From Streptomyces sp. NBC_00091 (GTDB lineage Bacteria > Actinomycetota > Actinomycetes > Streptomycetales > Streptomycetaceae): a DNA stretch of 64,000 bases. Of this stretch, positions 18,973 through 27,181 are shown piece by piece. Location of the stretch: assembly GCF_026343185.1 (NCBI RefSeq), contig NZ_JAPEMA010000001.1, positions 2,852,001 to 2,916,000 on the forward strand, written 5' to 3'. The notes under the pieces are model-generated. The model did no database searches. It was not told the origin of the DNA and was given only the letters and a program-made list of their open reading frames with translations. Positions within the stretch are counted from its first letter, which is position 1; every line of letters starts with the position of its first letter. Made by a program: the position numbers and the translations under genes.

Positions 18973-19634
18973 TGTCGGAGGAGACCCCGGGCTTCGAGGA
19001 GGAGCCCGAAGTCCCCACCGGCGCCAGCGCGGACGACGCCGAGCCGAAGGCCGCCGACTCCTCCAAGGAGGGGGAGGCGGCCCCGGCCGGGGACGCAGCA
19101 GCAGATGTGGCTCTGCTGGCGCAGCTGGACCAGGCCCGTACCGCGCTCAACGAGCGCACCGCGGACCTCCAGCGGCTCCAGGCGGAGTACCAGAACTACC
19201 GCCGTCGCGTGGAGCGGGACCGGATCGCCGTCAAGGAGATCGCGGTCGCGTCCCTGCTGACGGAGCTCCTCCCGACCCTGGACGACATCGGCCGGGCGCG
19301 GGAGCACGGCGAGCTGGTCGGCGGCTTCAAGTCGGTGGCCGAGTCGCTGGAGACCGCCGCCGCCAAGATGGGGCTGCAGCAGTTCGGCAAGGAGGGCGAG
19401 CCCTTCGACCCGACGATCCACGAGGCCCTGATGCACTCGTACGCGCCGGACGTCACCGAGACGACCTGCGTGGCGATCCTGCAGCCGGGGTACCGGATCG
19501 GCGAGCGTACGATCCGCCCCGCGCGGGTCGCGGTGGCCGAGCCCCAGCCGGGCGCGGCGCCGGCCGCCAAGTCCGAGTCCTCGGAGGGCGACACGCCGTC
19601 CGACAAGGACACGGATGCCCCCGACAAGGGCTGA
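18972..19634 (+). CDS. grpE: Nucleotide exchange factor GrpE
   Basis: 220 residues. It releases ADP from DnaK. After an acidic disordered N-terminus (~1-50) comes the long coiled-coil helix (NERTADLQRLQAEYQNYRRR) and the beta domain, with FDPTIHEALMHS near 145-156 and GYRIGERTIRPARV near 175-188. The C-terminal extension is Ala/Glu/Asp-rich. It overlaps dnaK by one base, so it is translationally coupled. Confidence 0.98.
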
Positions 19635-19673
19635 CGCACACCATGTAGGGATCCGAGAGGAGGGACACCGGGG

Positions 19674-20849
19674 ATGAGCACGAAGGACTTCGTGGAGAAG
19701 GACTACTACAAGGTCCTCGGTGTCCCGAAGGACGCCACCGAAGCCGAGATCAAGAAGGCGTACCGGAAGCTCGCGCGCGAGTTCCACCCGGACGCCAACA
19801 AGGGCGACGCCTCGGCCGAGGAGCGCTTCAAGGAGATCTCCGAGGCGAACGACATCCTCGGCGACGCCAAGAAGCGCAAGGAGTACGACGAGGCCCGCGC
19901 CCTGTTCGGCAACGGCGGCTTCCGCCCCGGTCCGGGCGGCGGCGGCTCGTTCAACTTCGACCTGGGCGACCTGTTCGGCGGTACCCAGCAGGCCGGCCAG
20001 GGCGGCTTCGGCGGCGGCCTGGGCGATGTCTTCGGCGGCCTCTTCAACCGCGGCGCCGGCGCCGGTGCGGGCACCCGTACCCAGCCGCGCCGCGGCCAGG
20101 ACGTCGAGTCCGAGGTCACGCTCTCCTTCACCGAGGCCGTGGACGGCGCGACCGTCCCGCTGCGGATGTCCTCGCAGGCCCCCTGCAAGGCCTGTTCGGG
20201 CACCGGCGACCAGAACGGCACGCCCAGGGTGTGCCCGACCTGCGTCGGCACCGGCCAGGTCTCGCGGGGCAGCGGCGGCGGTTTCTCGCTGACCGACCCC
20301 TGCGCGGACTGCAAGGGCCGCGGCCTGATCGCGGAGAACCCCTGCGAGGTCTGCAAGGGCAGCGGGCGTGCCCGCAGCTCCCGCACCATGCAGGTCCGGA
20401 TCCCGGCGGGCGTCTCCGACGGCCAGCGGATCCGGCTGCGCGGCAAGGGCACTCCGGGCGAGCGCGGTGGCCCGGCGGGGGACCTGTACGTGGTCGTCCA
20501 CGTCGGTACCCACCCGGTGTTCGGCCGCAAGGGCGACAACCTCACGGTGACGGTCCCCGTGACCTTCGTGGAGGCCGCCCTGGGCGCCGAGATCAGGGTT
20601 CCGACCCTGGGCGGCCCGCCGGTCACCCTGAAGCTGCCCCCGGGCACCCCCGGCGGCCGTACGATGCGGGCCCGCGGCAAGGGGGCGGTCCGCAAGGACG
20701 GCACCCGAGGCGACCTGCTCGTCACGGTGGAGGTCGCGGTCCCGGCGGAGCTGTCCGACAAGGCCCGCGAAGCCCTGGAGACCTACCGCGACGCGACCGG
20801 GTCCGAGGACCCGCGAGCCCTCCTGTTCGAGTCCGCGAAGGGAGCATGA
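19674..20849 (+). CDS. dnaJ: Chaperone DnaJ (Hsp40, type I)
   Basis: 391 residues. It delivers substrates to DnaK and stimulates its ATPase. J-domain with HPD at 38-40, a Gly/Phe-rich linker (~75-120), and the zinc centre with four CxxCxGxG repeats (CKACSGTG, CPTCVGTG, CADCKGRG, CEVCKGSG). The C-terminal peptide-binding domains begin QVRIPAGVSDGQRIRL. AGGAGG precedes the ATG at 19674. Third gene of the HspR operon. Confidence 0.98.
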   Translation: MSTKDFVEKDYYKVLGVPKDATEAEIKKAYRKLAREFHPDANKGDASAEERFKEISEANDILGDAKKRKEYDEARALFGNGGFRPGPGGGGSFNFDLGDLFGGTQQAGQGGFGGGLGDVFGGLFNRGAGAGAGTRTQPRRGQDVESEVTLSFTEAVDGATVPLRMSSQAPCKACSGTGDQNGTPRVCPTCVGTGQVSRGSGGGFSLTDPCADCKGRGLIAENPCEVCKGSGRARSSRTMQVRIPAGVSDGQRIRLRGKGTPGERGGPAGDLYVVVHVGTHPVFGRKGDNLTVTVPVTFVEAALGAEIRVPTLGGPPVTLKLPPGTPGGRTMRARGKGAVRKDGTRGDLLVTVEVAVPAELSDKAREALETYRDATGSEDPRALLFESAKGA

Positions 20850-20850
20850 C

Positions 20851-21318
20851 ATGGACGGCCGCCGACGACAGCCCCGCTTCGGTGAGGGGGCGTACCCGCT
20901 CACCGAAGAGACCCCGGTCTACGTGATCTCGGTGGCCGCCCAGCTCTCCGGACTCCATCCGCAGACCCTCCGCCAGTACGACCGCCTCGGCCTGGTCTCC
21001 CCGGACCGTACGGCCGGCCGCGGCCGGCGCTACTCGGCCCGGGACATCGAACTGCTCCGCACGGTGCAGCAGCTGTCCCAGGACGAGGGCATCAATCTGG
21101 CGGGAATCAAGCGGATCATCGAGCTGGAGAACCAGGTGGCGGCGCTCCAGCAGCGTGTCGCCGAGCTGTCCACGGCTGTCGACGGCGCGGCCGCCGCCCT
21201 CCAGGCCCGCGAGGCCCAGGTGCACGCCTCGTACCGCCGCGACCTGGTCCCGTACCAGCCGCCGCAGCCGGGCAACGCCCTGGTGGTCTGGCGCCCGACC
21301 AAGCGCCCGGGCGACTGA
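20851..21318 (+). CDS. hspR: Heat-shock repressor HspR (MerR family)
   Basis: 155 residues. MerR-type helix-turn-helix near 24-52 (VYVISVAAQLSGLHPQTLRQ, YDRLGLVSP), then a coiled coil (IKRIIELENQVAALQQRVAE). It represses the dnaK operon and clpB by binding HAIR sites with DnaK as co-repressor, so this operon is autoregulated. It starts one base after the dnaJ stop. The C-terminus, ending RPTKRPGD, is encoded by the first unit of a 20-bp tandem repeat. Confidence 0.96.
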   Translation: MDGRRRQPRFGEGAYPLTEETPVYVISVAAQLSGLHPQTLRQYDRLGLVSPDRTAGRGRRYSARDIELLRTVQQLSQDEGINLAGIKRIIELENQVAALQQRVAELSTAVDGAAAALQAREAQVHASYRRDLVPYQPPQPGNALVVWRPTKRPGD

Positions 21319-21380
21319 CCGAGCCCCCGCGCGACTGACCGCGTACCCGCGCGACTGACCCCGTACCCGGGCGACTGACC
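21301..21380 (+). repeat. 20-bp tandem repeat spanning the hspR stop codon
   Basis: GCGACTGACC recurs at 21311, 21331, 21351 and 21371, an exact 20-bp period over four units. The hspR stop TGA lies in the first unit and each later unit repeats a TGA in the same context. The unit length is not a multiple of 3, so later copies sit in changing frames and cannot be coding together. Confidence 0.85.
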
Positions 21381-21400
21381 GCGGCCGCCCCGCTCGCACG

Positions 21401-21467
21401 AAGGCCCCGCCCGGCTCCTCCCGGCCCTTCCCGTACAGGGAGGGCCTGAGGGGCCGGGCGGGGCCTT
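21401..21467 (+). terminator. Terminator of the dnaK operon
   Basis: A 15-bp perfect stem (AAGGCCCCGCCCGGC and complement) with a 37-nt loop that contains a smaller hairpin. It ends in TTT and also faces the convergent regulator gene ending at 21500. Confidence 0.75.
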
Positions 21468-21499
21468 TCGCGCGCCAGGGGAGCCCCTGGAGGCCCCTG

Positions 21500-22456
21500 T
21501 CAGCCCTCGGGGAGGTCCGCCGGGCCCGAGCTGTGCAGGATCCCGGACTGGGCGATGAGATAGCCCAGCTGCGCCCTGCTGCCGCTGCCCAGGGCGGCGG
21601 CCAGCCGGGCTATGTGCGCCCGGCAGGTCCGTACGTTCATCCCCAGCCGGCGCGCGATGGCCTCGTCCACGTGCCCCTCGACCAGCAGCTGGGCGATGGA
21701 GCGCTGCACGCCCGAGATCCCGTCGGGCATGTGCGTGTACGTGACCTCCTCGCTCAGCGGCACCGCGCGCCGCCACAGCTGCTCGAACACCTTGATCAGG
21801 TAGTCGACCAGCCCGGGGTGGCGCAGCTCCAGCGCCACCCGCCGGTCGTCGCTGACGGGGATGAAGGCCACGGTCCGGTCGAACACGATGAGCCGCTCGA
21901 TGAGCTCCTCCAGCGTGCGGATCTCCACCTTGCCCGTGGAGATGCGGTCCACGTAGGCGAGCGTTCCCTGGCTGTGCCGGGCGGTGTGCTGGTAGAGCGT
22001 CCGGATGCTCACGCCCCGGTCGATCAGCGGGGCGTCCCGCTCCAGGGCCTCGCTGAGGGCGTAGGACGGCCTTGCGCCACCCGGTTGTACCGTCAGCATC
22101 TCCGTGTGGCACTCGGCCGTGGCGAGGTCGAGGGCGGCGTTGATCTGGTCGAATCCCTCCAGCACCGTGATGGCGTGGGTGTTGGCGGGGTTCTGCGCGC
22201 TGATGGTGAGGAACGGCTCGAATGCATCGGTGAGGTCGACGGCGCTGCGCCGGCGGTCCTGGATCTCACGCTCCAGCGGCTGGAGCCGCTGGGCCAGCGC
22301 GACGGCCGGGGGAACCGCCCTGAGTTGGTTGGCGTCATCCGGGTCGGGGCGCAGGAGGGCGAATTCAAGCAGGCAGGGGACGTTTGCCACCTCGCTGCGA
22401 GGCACCCGTCCCGTGCTCAGCGCCGCCGCGTACAGACGTGCCCCCTCGTCGCACAT
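21500..22456 (-). CDS. LuxR-type helix-turn-helix regulator
   Basis: 318 residues from the ATG at 22456 (MCDEGARLYAAALSTGRVPR). The N-terminal two thirds lack a receiver domain. A middle region (LEGFDQINAALDLATAEC ... RGVSIRTLYQHTARHS) resembles the phospholipase D-like/TrmB-like sensor region of many Streptomyces orphan regulators. The C-terminus has a LuxR helix-turn-helix (AQLLVEGHVDEAIARRLGMN, VRTCRAHIARLAAALGSGSR). An upstream in-frame ATG at 22531 is an alternative start; neither has a good ribosome site. It is divergent from the DSGWN-peptide operon, which it may control (inference). Confidence 0.75.
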   Translation of the reverse strand: MCDEGARLYAAALSTGRVPRSEVANVPCLLEFALLRPDPDDANQLRAVPPAVALAQRLQPLEREIQDRRRSAVDLTDAFEPFLTISAQNPANTHAITVLEGFDQINAALDLATAECHTEMLTVQPGGARPSYALSEALERDAPLIDRGVSIRTLYQHTARHSQGTLAYVDRISTGKVEIRTLEELIERLIVFDRTVAFIPVSDDRRVALELRHPGLVDYLIKVFEQLWRRAVPLSEEVTYTHMPDGISGVQRSIAQLLVEGHVDEAIARRLGMNVRTCRAHIARLAAALGSGSRAQLGYLIAQSGILHSSGPADLPEG

Positions 22457-22633
22457 GGACGTGACGGGGTGGGGATGTGTCGGGTTTGTGTCTCTTATGG
22501 GCAAAACTCCACCCCCCAGGGTCCTGAACATGCAAGAACATGATGCATCGTCCCTGTGGCCGTAACGTGCCTGAATGAGCCATGGTCTGACGTGCGGGGG
22601 AGAGGATTCCATCAAGTGAGGACGAAGCCGACC

Positions 22634-22912
22634 ATGTACAAGAGAATGCTTCGCTCGGCGCTTGCCGTTGTTTTCTCCGCTGTTGCGGTCTTTGGGGCAG
22701 TCAGCGCCGTCAACGGCGATGCAGGGAGCGCTCGGGCCGACAGCGGTTGGAACACCGCTCCGGCAGGCAAGGACGACAGCGGCTGGAACACCATATCCGG
22801 CGGTGGGTTCGACAGCGGTTGGAACGTCGCACCCGGGGACGACCCGTGGGTCGCCACCCCCGCCGGTGAGCCCGACAGTGGCTGGAACTCCGCACCCGTG
22901 ACGGTCGCCTGA
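22634..22912 (+). CDS. Secreted DSGWN-repeat peptide
   Basis: 92 residues from the ATG at 22634; a GTG at 22616 with GAGAGG upstream would add VRTKPT. Residues 1-35 form a Sec signal peptide (positive start, hydrophobic VVFSAVAVFGAV, then SARA-DS). The mature 57 residues are a tandem array: DSGWN at 36-40, 48-52, 60-64 and 81-85, and the degenerate DDPWV at 69-73, mostly on a 12-residue period. It has no Cys or Lys-rich segment. The stop overlaps the next start (TGATG), so it is coupled to the Rieske-like gene. I do not recognise a described family. A repetitive exported ligand or multi-core precursor are both possible. Confidence 0.75.
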   Translation: MYKRMLRSALAVVFSAVAVFGAVSAVNGDAGSARADSGWNTAPAGKDDSGWNTISGGGFDSGWNVAPGDDPWVATPAGEPDSGWNSAPVTVA

Positions 22913-23226
22913 TGACCCCCGACGACCGCGACTTCCGGCGCGAGATGGCTTCGGCGTACCGCTCGGGCTGGCAGTTCATCGACTTGGCCACGGCGATCCC
23001 CTACGCCGGCGACTCGTTGATGGTCACCCTTTTCGGCCAGCCGATCGTCGTCGTGCGCGAGGAGGACGAGGACGTCCGTGCCTACCGCTGCCTGCGCCGC
23101 CCCCGGGGCGCACCGCAGCCCGTCCGCTGCGAAGTGCGGTACGGCATGGTCTTCGTCAACCTCGATCAGCGCGACCACCAGCTCTTCGAACCCGATATCA
23201 CCACCGCCACCCCCCGCAGTGCCTGA
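22912..23226 (+). CDS. Stand-alone Rieske-like domain with His ligands replaced by Arg
   Basis: 104 residues resembling the N-terminal Rieske domain of ring-hydroxylating oxygenases (SGWQFIDLATAIPYAGDSLM, then FGQPIVVVREEDEDVRAYR). In a true Rieske centre the 2Fe-2S is bound by C-x-H and C-x2-H. Here the corresponding positions read C60-L-R62 and C73-E-V-R76, so both Cys remain and both His are Arg, with a shortened loop. There is no catalytic oxygenase domain. It would not hold a normal Rieske cluster. A Cys/Arg-ligated cluster or a non-metal role is conceivable. It is translationally coupled to the DSGWN peptide. Confidence 0.65.
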   Translation: MTPDDRDFRREMASAYRSGWQFIDLATAIPYAGDSLMVTLFGQPIVVVREEDEDVRAYRCLRRPRGAPQPVRCEVRYGMVFVNLDQRDHQLFEPDITTATPRSA

Positions 23227-23270
23227 GGCGATTCCCCCGTCGTTGCAGATCGCTCCAGGCGCTACCCCCA

Positions 23271-23314
23271 CACAACGGCGCCATCGTGGACCTGACCACG
23301 ATGGCGCCGTTGTG
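23271..23314 (+). terminator. Strong terminator of the DSGWN operon
   Basis: A perfect 19-bp stem with arms CACAACGGCGCCATCGTGG and complement and a 6-nt loop, 45 bp after the Rieske-like stop. It isolates this two-gene unit from its neighbours. Confidence 0.9.
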
Positions 23315-23400
23315 ATGTCCGCGTCCAGTGGTTGAACCGGACAATCAGCCGGGGACCCGCCCGGAAACGCTCGAGGGTCACCGGAGTCCGGCTCGAGTGC

Positions 23401-23805
23401 TCAGGCCCGGCCCATGGCCCGGTCCAGGCTGATCTCCAGGACCACCCGGTCCGGGTTGGGCGAGGGCATCCGCCCGTACCGCTCCGCGTAGCGCGCCACG
23501 GCCTCGGCGACCGACGCCTCGTCCGTACGGATGACCGCGCGCCCCTCCAGGGTGGCCCAGCGCTTGCCCTCCATCTGGCACACCGCCGCCCGCGCTCCGC
23601 CGCCGGGAGCGGCCAGGACGTTGCGGATCTTCTTGCTGTGCTTGTTGCTGATCACCCGCGCCAGCCCCGCCTCGGGGTCGTACGTCACGCCCACCGGCAC
23701 CACGTGCGGGGTGCCGTCCGGGCGCGGGGTGGTCAGGGTGCAGACGTGCCGCTCCCGCCAGAAGGCGAGGTACTCGGGCGTCGGGTTGAGTACGTCATGG
23801 GCCAT
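23401..23805 (-). CDS. PPOX-class (F420/FMN-binding split-barrel) oxidoreductase
   Basis: 134 residues. It has the pyridoxamine-oxidase-like split barrel: [31 protein letters not shown], and [16 protein letters not shown]. Actinobacterial members bind F420 and reduce diverse substrates. The ATG at 23805 is preceded by TACGCT at 7 nt with no ribosome site, so the message is probably leaderless. The promoter overlaps the clpB control region on the opposite strand. Substrate unknown. Confidence 0.9.
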   Translation of the reverse strand: MAHDVLNPTPEYLAFWRERHVCTLTTPRPDGTPHVVPVGVTYDPEAGLARVISNKHSKKIRNVLAAPGGGARAAVCQMEGKRWATLEGRAVIRTDEASVAEAVARYAERYGRMPSPNPDRVVLEISLDRAMGRA

Positions 23806-23853
23806 GCGCCGAAGCGTAGCCCGCGGACCTGCCGCATACGGCGGGAGAATCGC

Positions 23854-23874
23854 CTTGAGTGGAATAGACTCAAC
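23854..23874. promoter_or_regulatory. HAIR operator (HspR site) of clpB
   Basis: CTTGAGT-N7-ACTCAAC, matching the HAIR consensus except for the last base. It lies 61 bp before the clpB start, so clpB belongs to the same HspR regulon as the dnaK operon. It is also 36 bp upstream of the divergent PPOX -10 box, so HspR could affect that gene. Confidence 0.92.
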
Positions 23875-23934
23875 TTTGCGGATGCTGAATCTGTCAGAGT
23901 TCCGTATGCCCCCGCCGGAGAGGAGAAACCGAGA

Positions 23935-26520
23935 GTGGACGCCGAGCTGACCAACAAGAGCCGCGACGCCCTGAACGCGGCCACGAGCAGGGCCGTCAAG
24001 GACGGCCACGCCGACCTGACCCCCGCCCACCTGCTGCTGGCCCTGCTCGCCGGCGAGGACAACGAGAACGTCACCGACCTGCTCGTCGCGACCGACGCCG
24101 ACCAGGCAGTCGTCCGCGCCGGAGCGGACCGGCTGCTCGCCGCCCTGCCCAGCGTCACCGGATCCACCGTCGCGCCCCCGCAGCCCAGCCGCGACCTGCT
24201 CGCCGTACTCGCCGAGGCCGACTCCCAGGCCGGGAAGCTCGGCGACGAGTACCTCTCCACCGAACACCTCCTCATCGCCGTCGCCGCCAGGGGCGGACCG
24301 GCCGGTGAGGTCCTTTCCGCCCAGGGCGCGACCGCGAAGAAGCTGCTGGCCGCCTTCGAGAACGCACGAGGAGGACGACGGGTGACCTCCCCCGACCCCG
24401 AGGGCCAGTACAAGGCCCTGGAGAAGTTCGGCACCGACTTCACGGCAGCCGCCCGCGAGGGCAAGCTCGACCCCGTCATCGGCCGCGACCAGGAGATCCG
24501 GCGAGTCGTCCAGGTCCTCTCCCGCCGTACGAAGAACAACCCGGTGCTCATCGGCGAGCCCGGCGTCGGCAAGACCGCCGTCGTCGAGGGCCTGGCCCAG
24601 CGCATCGTCAAGGGCGACGTCCCCGAGTCCCTCAAGGGCAAGCGCCTCGTCGCCCTCGACCTCGGCGCGATGGTGGCCGGAGCCAAGTACCGCGGCGAGT
24701 TCGAAGAGCGCCTCAAGACCGTCCTCGCCGAGATCAAGTCGAGCGAGGGCCAGATCATCACCTTCATCGACGAGCTGCACACCGTCGTCGGCGCGGGCGC
24801 CGGCGGGGACTCCGCCATGGACGCGGGCAACATGCTCAAGCCCATGCTGGCCCGCGGTGAGCTGCGCATGGTCGGCGCGACCACCCTCGACGAGTACCGC
24901 GAGCGCATCGAGAAGGACCCGGCGCTGGAGCGCCGCTTCCAGCAGGTGCTGGTCGCGGAGCCGACCGTCGAGGACACCATCGCGATCCTGCGCGGCCTCA
25001 AGGGCCGCTACGAGGCCCACCACAAGGTCGTCATCAACGACAGCGCCCTCGTCGCCGCCGCCACCCTCTCCGACCGCTACATCACCTCCCGTTTCCTCCC
25101 CGACAAGGCCATCGACCTCGTCGACGAGTCCATGTCCCGGCTCCGCATGGAGATCGACTCCTCGCCGCTGGAGATCGACGAGCTCCAGCGCTCGGTGGAC
25201 CGCCTGCGGATGGAGGAGCTGGCCCTGAACAACGAGTCGGACCCGGCCTCCCGCGAGCGCCTGGAGAAGATCCGCAAGGACCTCGCGGACAAGGAGGAGG
25301 ACCTGCGCGGCCTGACCGCCCGCTGGGAGAAGGAGAAGCAGTCCCTCAACCGGGTCGGCGAGCTCAAGGAGCGCCTGGACGGCCTGCGCGGCCAGGCCGA
25401 GCGCGCCCAGCGCGACGGGGACTTCGACTCCGCCTCCAAGCTGCTCTACGGGGAGATCCCCGCCCTGGAGCGGGAGCTGGCGGAGGCCACCGAGGAGGAG
25501 GCGGAGGCCGCCAAGGGGACGATGGTCAGGGACGAGGTCGGCCCCGACGACATCGCGGACGTGGTCGGCGCCTGGACCGGCATCCCGGCCGGCCGGCTCC
25601 TCGAAGGGGAGACGCAGAAGCTGCTCCGCATGGAGGAGGAGCTGGGCCGCCGCCTGATCGGCCAGACCGAGGCCGTCCGGGCCGTCTCCGACGCCGTACG
25701 CCGCACCCGCGCCGGCATCGCCGACCCGGACCGCCCGACCGGCTCCTTCCTCTTCCTCGGCCCGACGGGCGTGGGCAAGACGGAGCTGGCCAAGGCCCTC
25801 GCCGACTTCCTCTTCGACGACGAGCGGGCCATGGTCCGCATCGACATGTCGGAGTACGGCGAGAAGCACAGCGTGGCCCGGCTCGTCGGCGCCCCGCCCG
25901 GCTACGTGGGCTACGAGGAGGGCGGCCAGCTCACCGAGGCCGTCCGCAGGCGTCCGTACTCCGTCGTCCTCCTGGATGAGGTCGAGAAGGCCCACCCCGA
26001 GGTCTTCGACATCCTGCTCCAGGTCCTCGACGACGGCCGCCTCACCGACGGACAGGGCCGCACCGTCGACTTCCGCAACACCATCCTGGTCCTGACGTCG
26101 AACCTCGGCTCGCAGTTCTTGGTCGACCCGTCCACAGCTGTGGACGAGAAGAAGGCCAGGGTCCTGGACATGGTCCGTGCCTCCTTCAAGCCGGAGTTCC
26201 TGAACCGCCTGGACGACCTCGTGGTCTTCTCCGCCCTCGGCCGCGACGAGCTGGCGCACATCGCCGAGCTCCAGATCGGCCGCCTCGCGGGGCGCCTCGC
26301 CGACCGCCGGCTCGCCCTGGACGTCACGCCCGAGGCCCTGGCCTGGCTGGCCGACAAGGGCAACGACCCGGCGTACGGAGCCCGCCCGCTGCGCCGCCTG
26401 ATCCAGACGGCGATCGGCGACCGCCTGGCCAAGGAGATCCTCTCCGGCGAGGTCAAGGAGGGCGACACGGTACGGGTCGACGTGGCCGGCGAGGACCTGC
26501 TGGTCGGCCGCGCCCTGTAA
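23935..26520 (+). CDS. clpB: ATP-dependent disaggregase ClpB (Hsp100)
   Basis: 861 residues. It extracts proteins from aggregates together with DnaK. N-terminal Clp repeats (to ~150), first AAA+ module with Walker A GEPGVGKT (207-214) and [15 protein letters not shown], coiled-coil M domain ([20 protein letters not shown] region), and second AAA+ module with Walker A GPTGVGKT (609-616) and [13 protein letters not shown]. It has no ClpP-binding loop, as expected. Start GTG at 23935, with AGGAG 9 nt upstream. Controlled by the HAIR at 23854. Confidence 0.98.
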   Translation: MDAELTNKSRDALNAATSRAVKDGHADLTPAHLLLALLAGEDNENVTDLLVATDADQAVVRAGADRLLAALPSVTGSTVAPPQPSRDLLAVLAEADSQAGKLGDEYLSTEHLLIAVAARGGPAGEVLSAQGATAKKLLAAFENARGGRRVTSPDPEGQYKALEKFGTDFTAAAREGKLDPVIGRDQEIRRVVQVLSRRTKNNPVLIGEPGVGKTAVVEGLAQRIVKGDVPESLKGKRLVALDLGAMVAGAKYRGEFEERLKTVLAEIKSSEGQIITFIDELHTVVGAGAGGDSAMDAGNMLKPMLARGELRMVGATTLDEYRERIEKDPALERRFQQVLVAEPTVEDTIAILRGLKGRYEAHHKVVINDSALVAAATLSDRYITSRFLPDKAIDLVDESMSRLRMEIDSSPLEIDELQRSVDRLRMEELALNNESDPASRERLEKIRKDLADKEEDLRGLTARWEKEKQSLNRVGELKERLDGLRGQAERAQRDGDFDSASKLLYGEIPALERELAEATEEEAEAAKGTMVRDEVGPDDIADVVGAWTGIPAGRLLEGETQKLLRMEEELGRRLIGQTEAVRAVSDAVRRTRAGIADPDRPTGSFLFLGPTGVGKTELAKALADFLFDDERAMVRIDMSEYGEKHSVARLVGAPPGYVGYEEGGQLTEAVRRRPYSVVLLDEVEKAHPEVFDILLQVLDDGRLTDGQGRTVDFRNTILVLTSNLGSQFLVDPSTAVDEKKARVLDMVRASFKPEFLNRLDDLVVFSALGRDELAHIAELQIGRLAGRLADRRLALDVTPEALAWLADKGNDPAYGARPLRRLIQTAIGDRLAKEILSGEVKEGDTVRVDVAGEDLLVGRAL

Positions 26521-26533
26521 GGACCGCGCGGCT

Positions 26534-26581
26534 CCCCGTGTCCGCCCGGAGCGGATCGGAGCTCCGGGGCTGGACACGGGG
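26534..26581 (+). terminator. Terminator of clpB
   Basis: Outer arms CCCCGTGTCC (26534-26543) and complement (26572-26581), enclosing a second stem CCCGGAGC/GCTCCGGG (26545-26552, 26561-26568). A two-tier hairpin beginning 14 nt after the clpB stop. Confidence 0.8.
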
Positions 26582-26630
26582 TGGGCGCGATGGGGGAGGA
26601 TGGCGGTATCCGCACGAAGGGAAGTACACG

Positions 26631-27167
26631 GTGAGCATCGACCCGGCCTCGATTCCGAACTTCGGGGGTCAGCCCGAACCGCAGGCCACAGGACCGGCGG
26701 GCCCCGTCGTCCCCGACCAGGATCTGGTGAAGCAGCTCCTGGAGCAGATGGAGCTCAAGTACGTCGTCGACGACGAGGGTGACCTCGCGGCGCCGTGGGA
26801 GGACTTCCGCACGTACTTCATGTTCCGCGGTGAAGGCGAGCAGCAGGTCTTCTCCGTGCGGACCTTCTACGACCGTCCGCACGCCATCGACGACAAGCCG
26901 CAGCTGCTCGAGTCGATCGACGACTGGAACCGCCGCACCCTGTGGCCGAAGGTCTACAGCCACACGCACGACGACGGCTCCGTCCGCCTGATCGGCGAGG
27001 CGCAGATGCTGATCGGCACCGGCGTCAGCCTGGAGCACTTCGTGTCCTCCACGGTCAGCTGGGTCCGCGCGTCGATCGAATTCGACAAGTGGCTCCTCGA
27101 GCAGCTCGGCCTGGAGAAGGAAGTGGACTCCGCCGAGGGCGACGAGAAGAACGAAGACGGCGAGTAG
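26631..27167 (+). CDS. YbjN-domain protein
   Basis: 178 residues with the YbjN/type III secretion chaperone-like fold: LVKQLLEQMELKYVVDDEGD, FRTYFMFRGEGEQQVFSVRT, and IDDWNRRTLWPKVYSH. Proteins of this family are cytoplasmic, often tied to stress tolerance, and lack a known activity. Start GTG at 26631 with GAAGGGAAG upstream. The tail is acidic. It is monocistronic between the clpB terminator and a convergent glycosyltransferase. Confidence 0.85.
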   Translation: MSIDPASIPNFGGQPEPQATGPAGPVVPDQDLVKQLLEQMELKYVVDDEGDLAAPWEDFRTYFMFRGEGEQQVFSVRTFYDRPHAIDDKPQLLESIDDWNRRTLWPKVYSHTHDDGSVRLIGEAQMLIGTGVSLEHFVSSTVSWVRASIEFDKWLLEQLGLEKEVDSAEGDEKNEDGE

Positions 27168-27181
27168 TCGTCCGTCATACG

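Noticed and set aside
23806..26577. Very long open frame antisense to clpB
   Set aside because: High-GC codon bias leaves the opposite strand open. clpB motifs are clear on the plus strand; only the last part (23401-23805) of this frame is a real gene.
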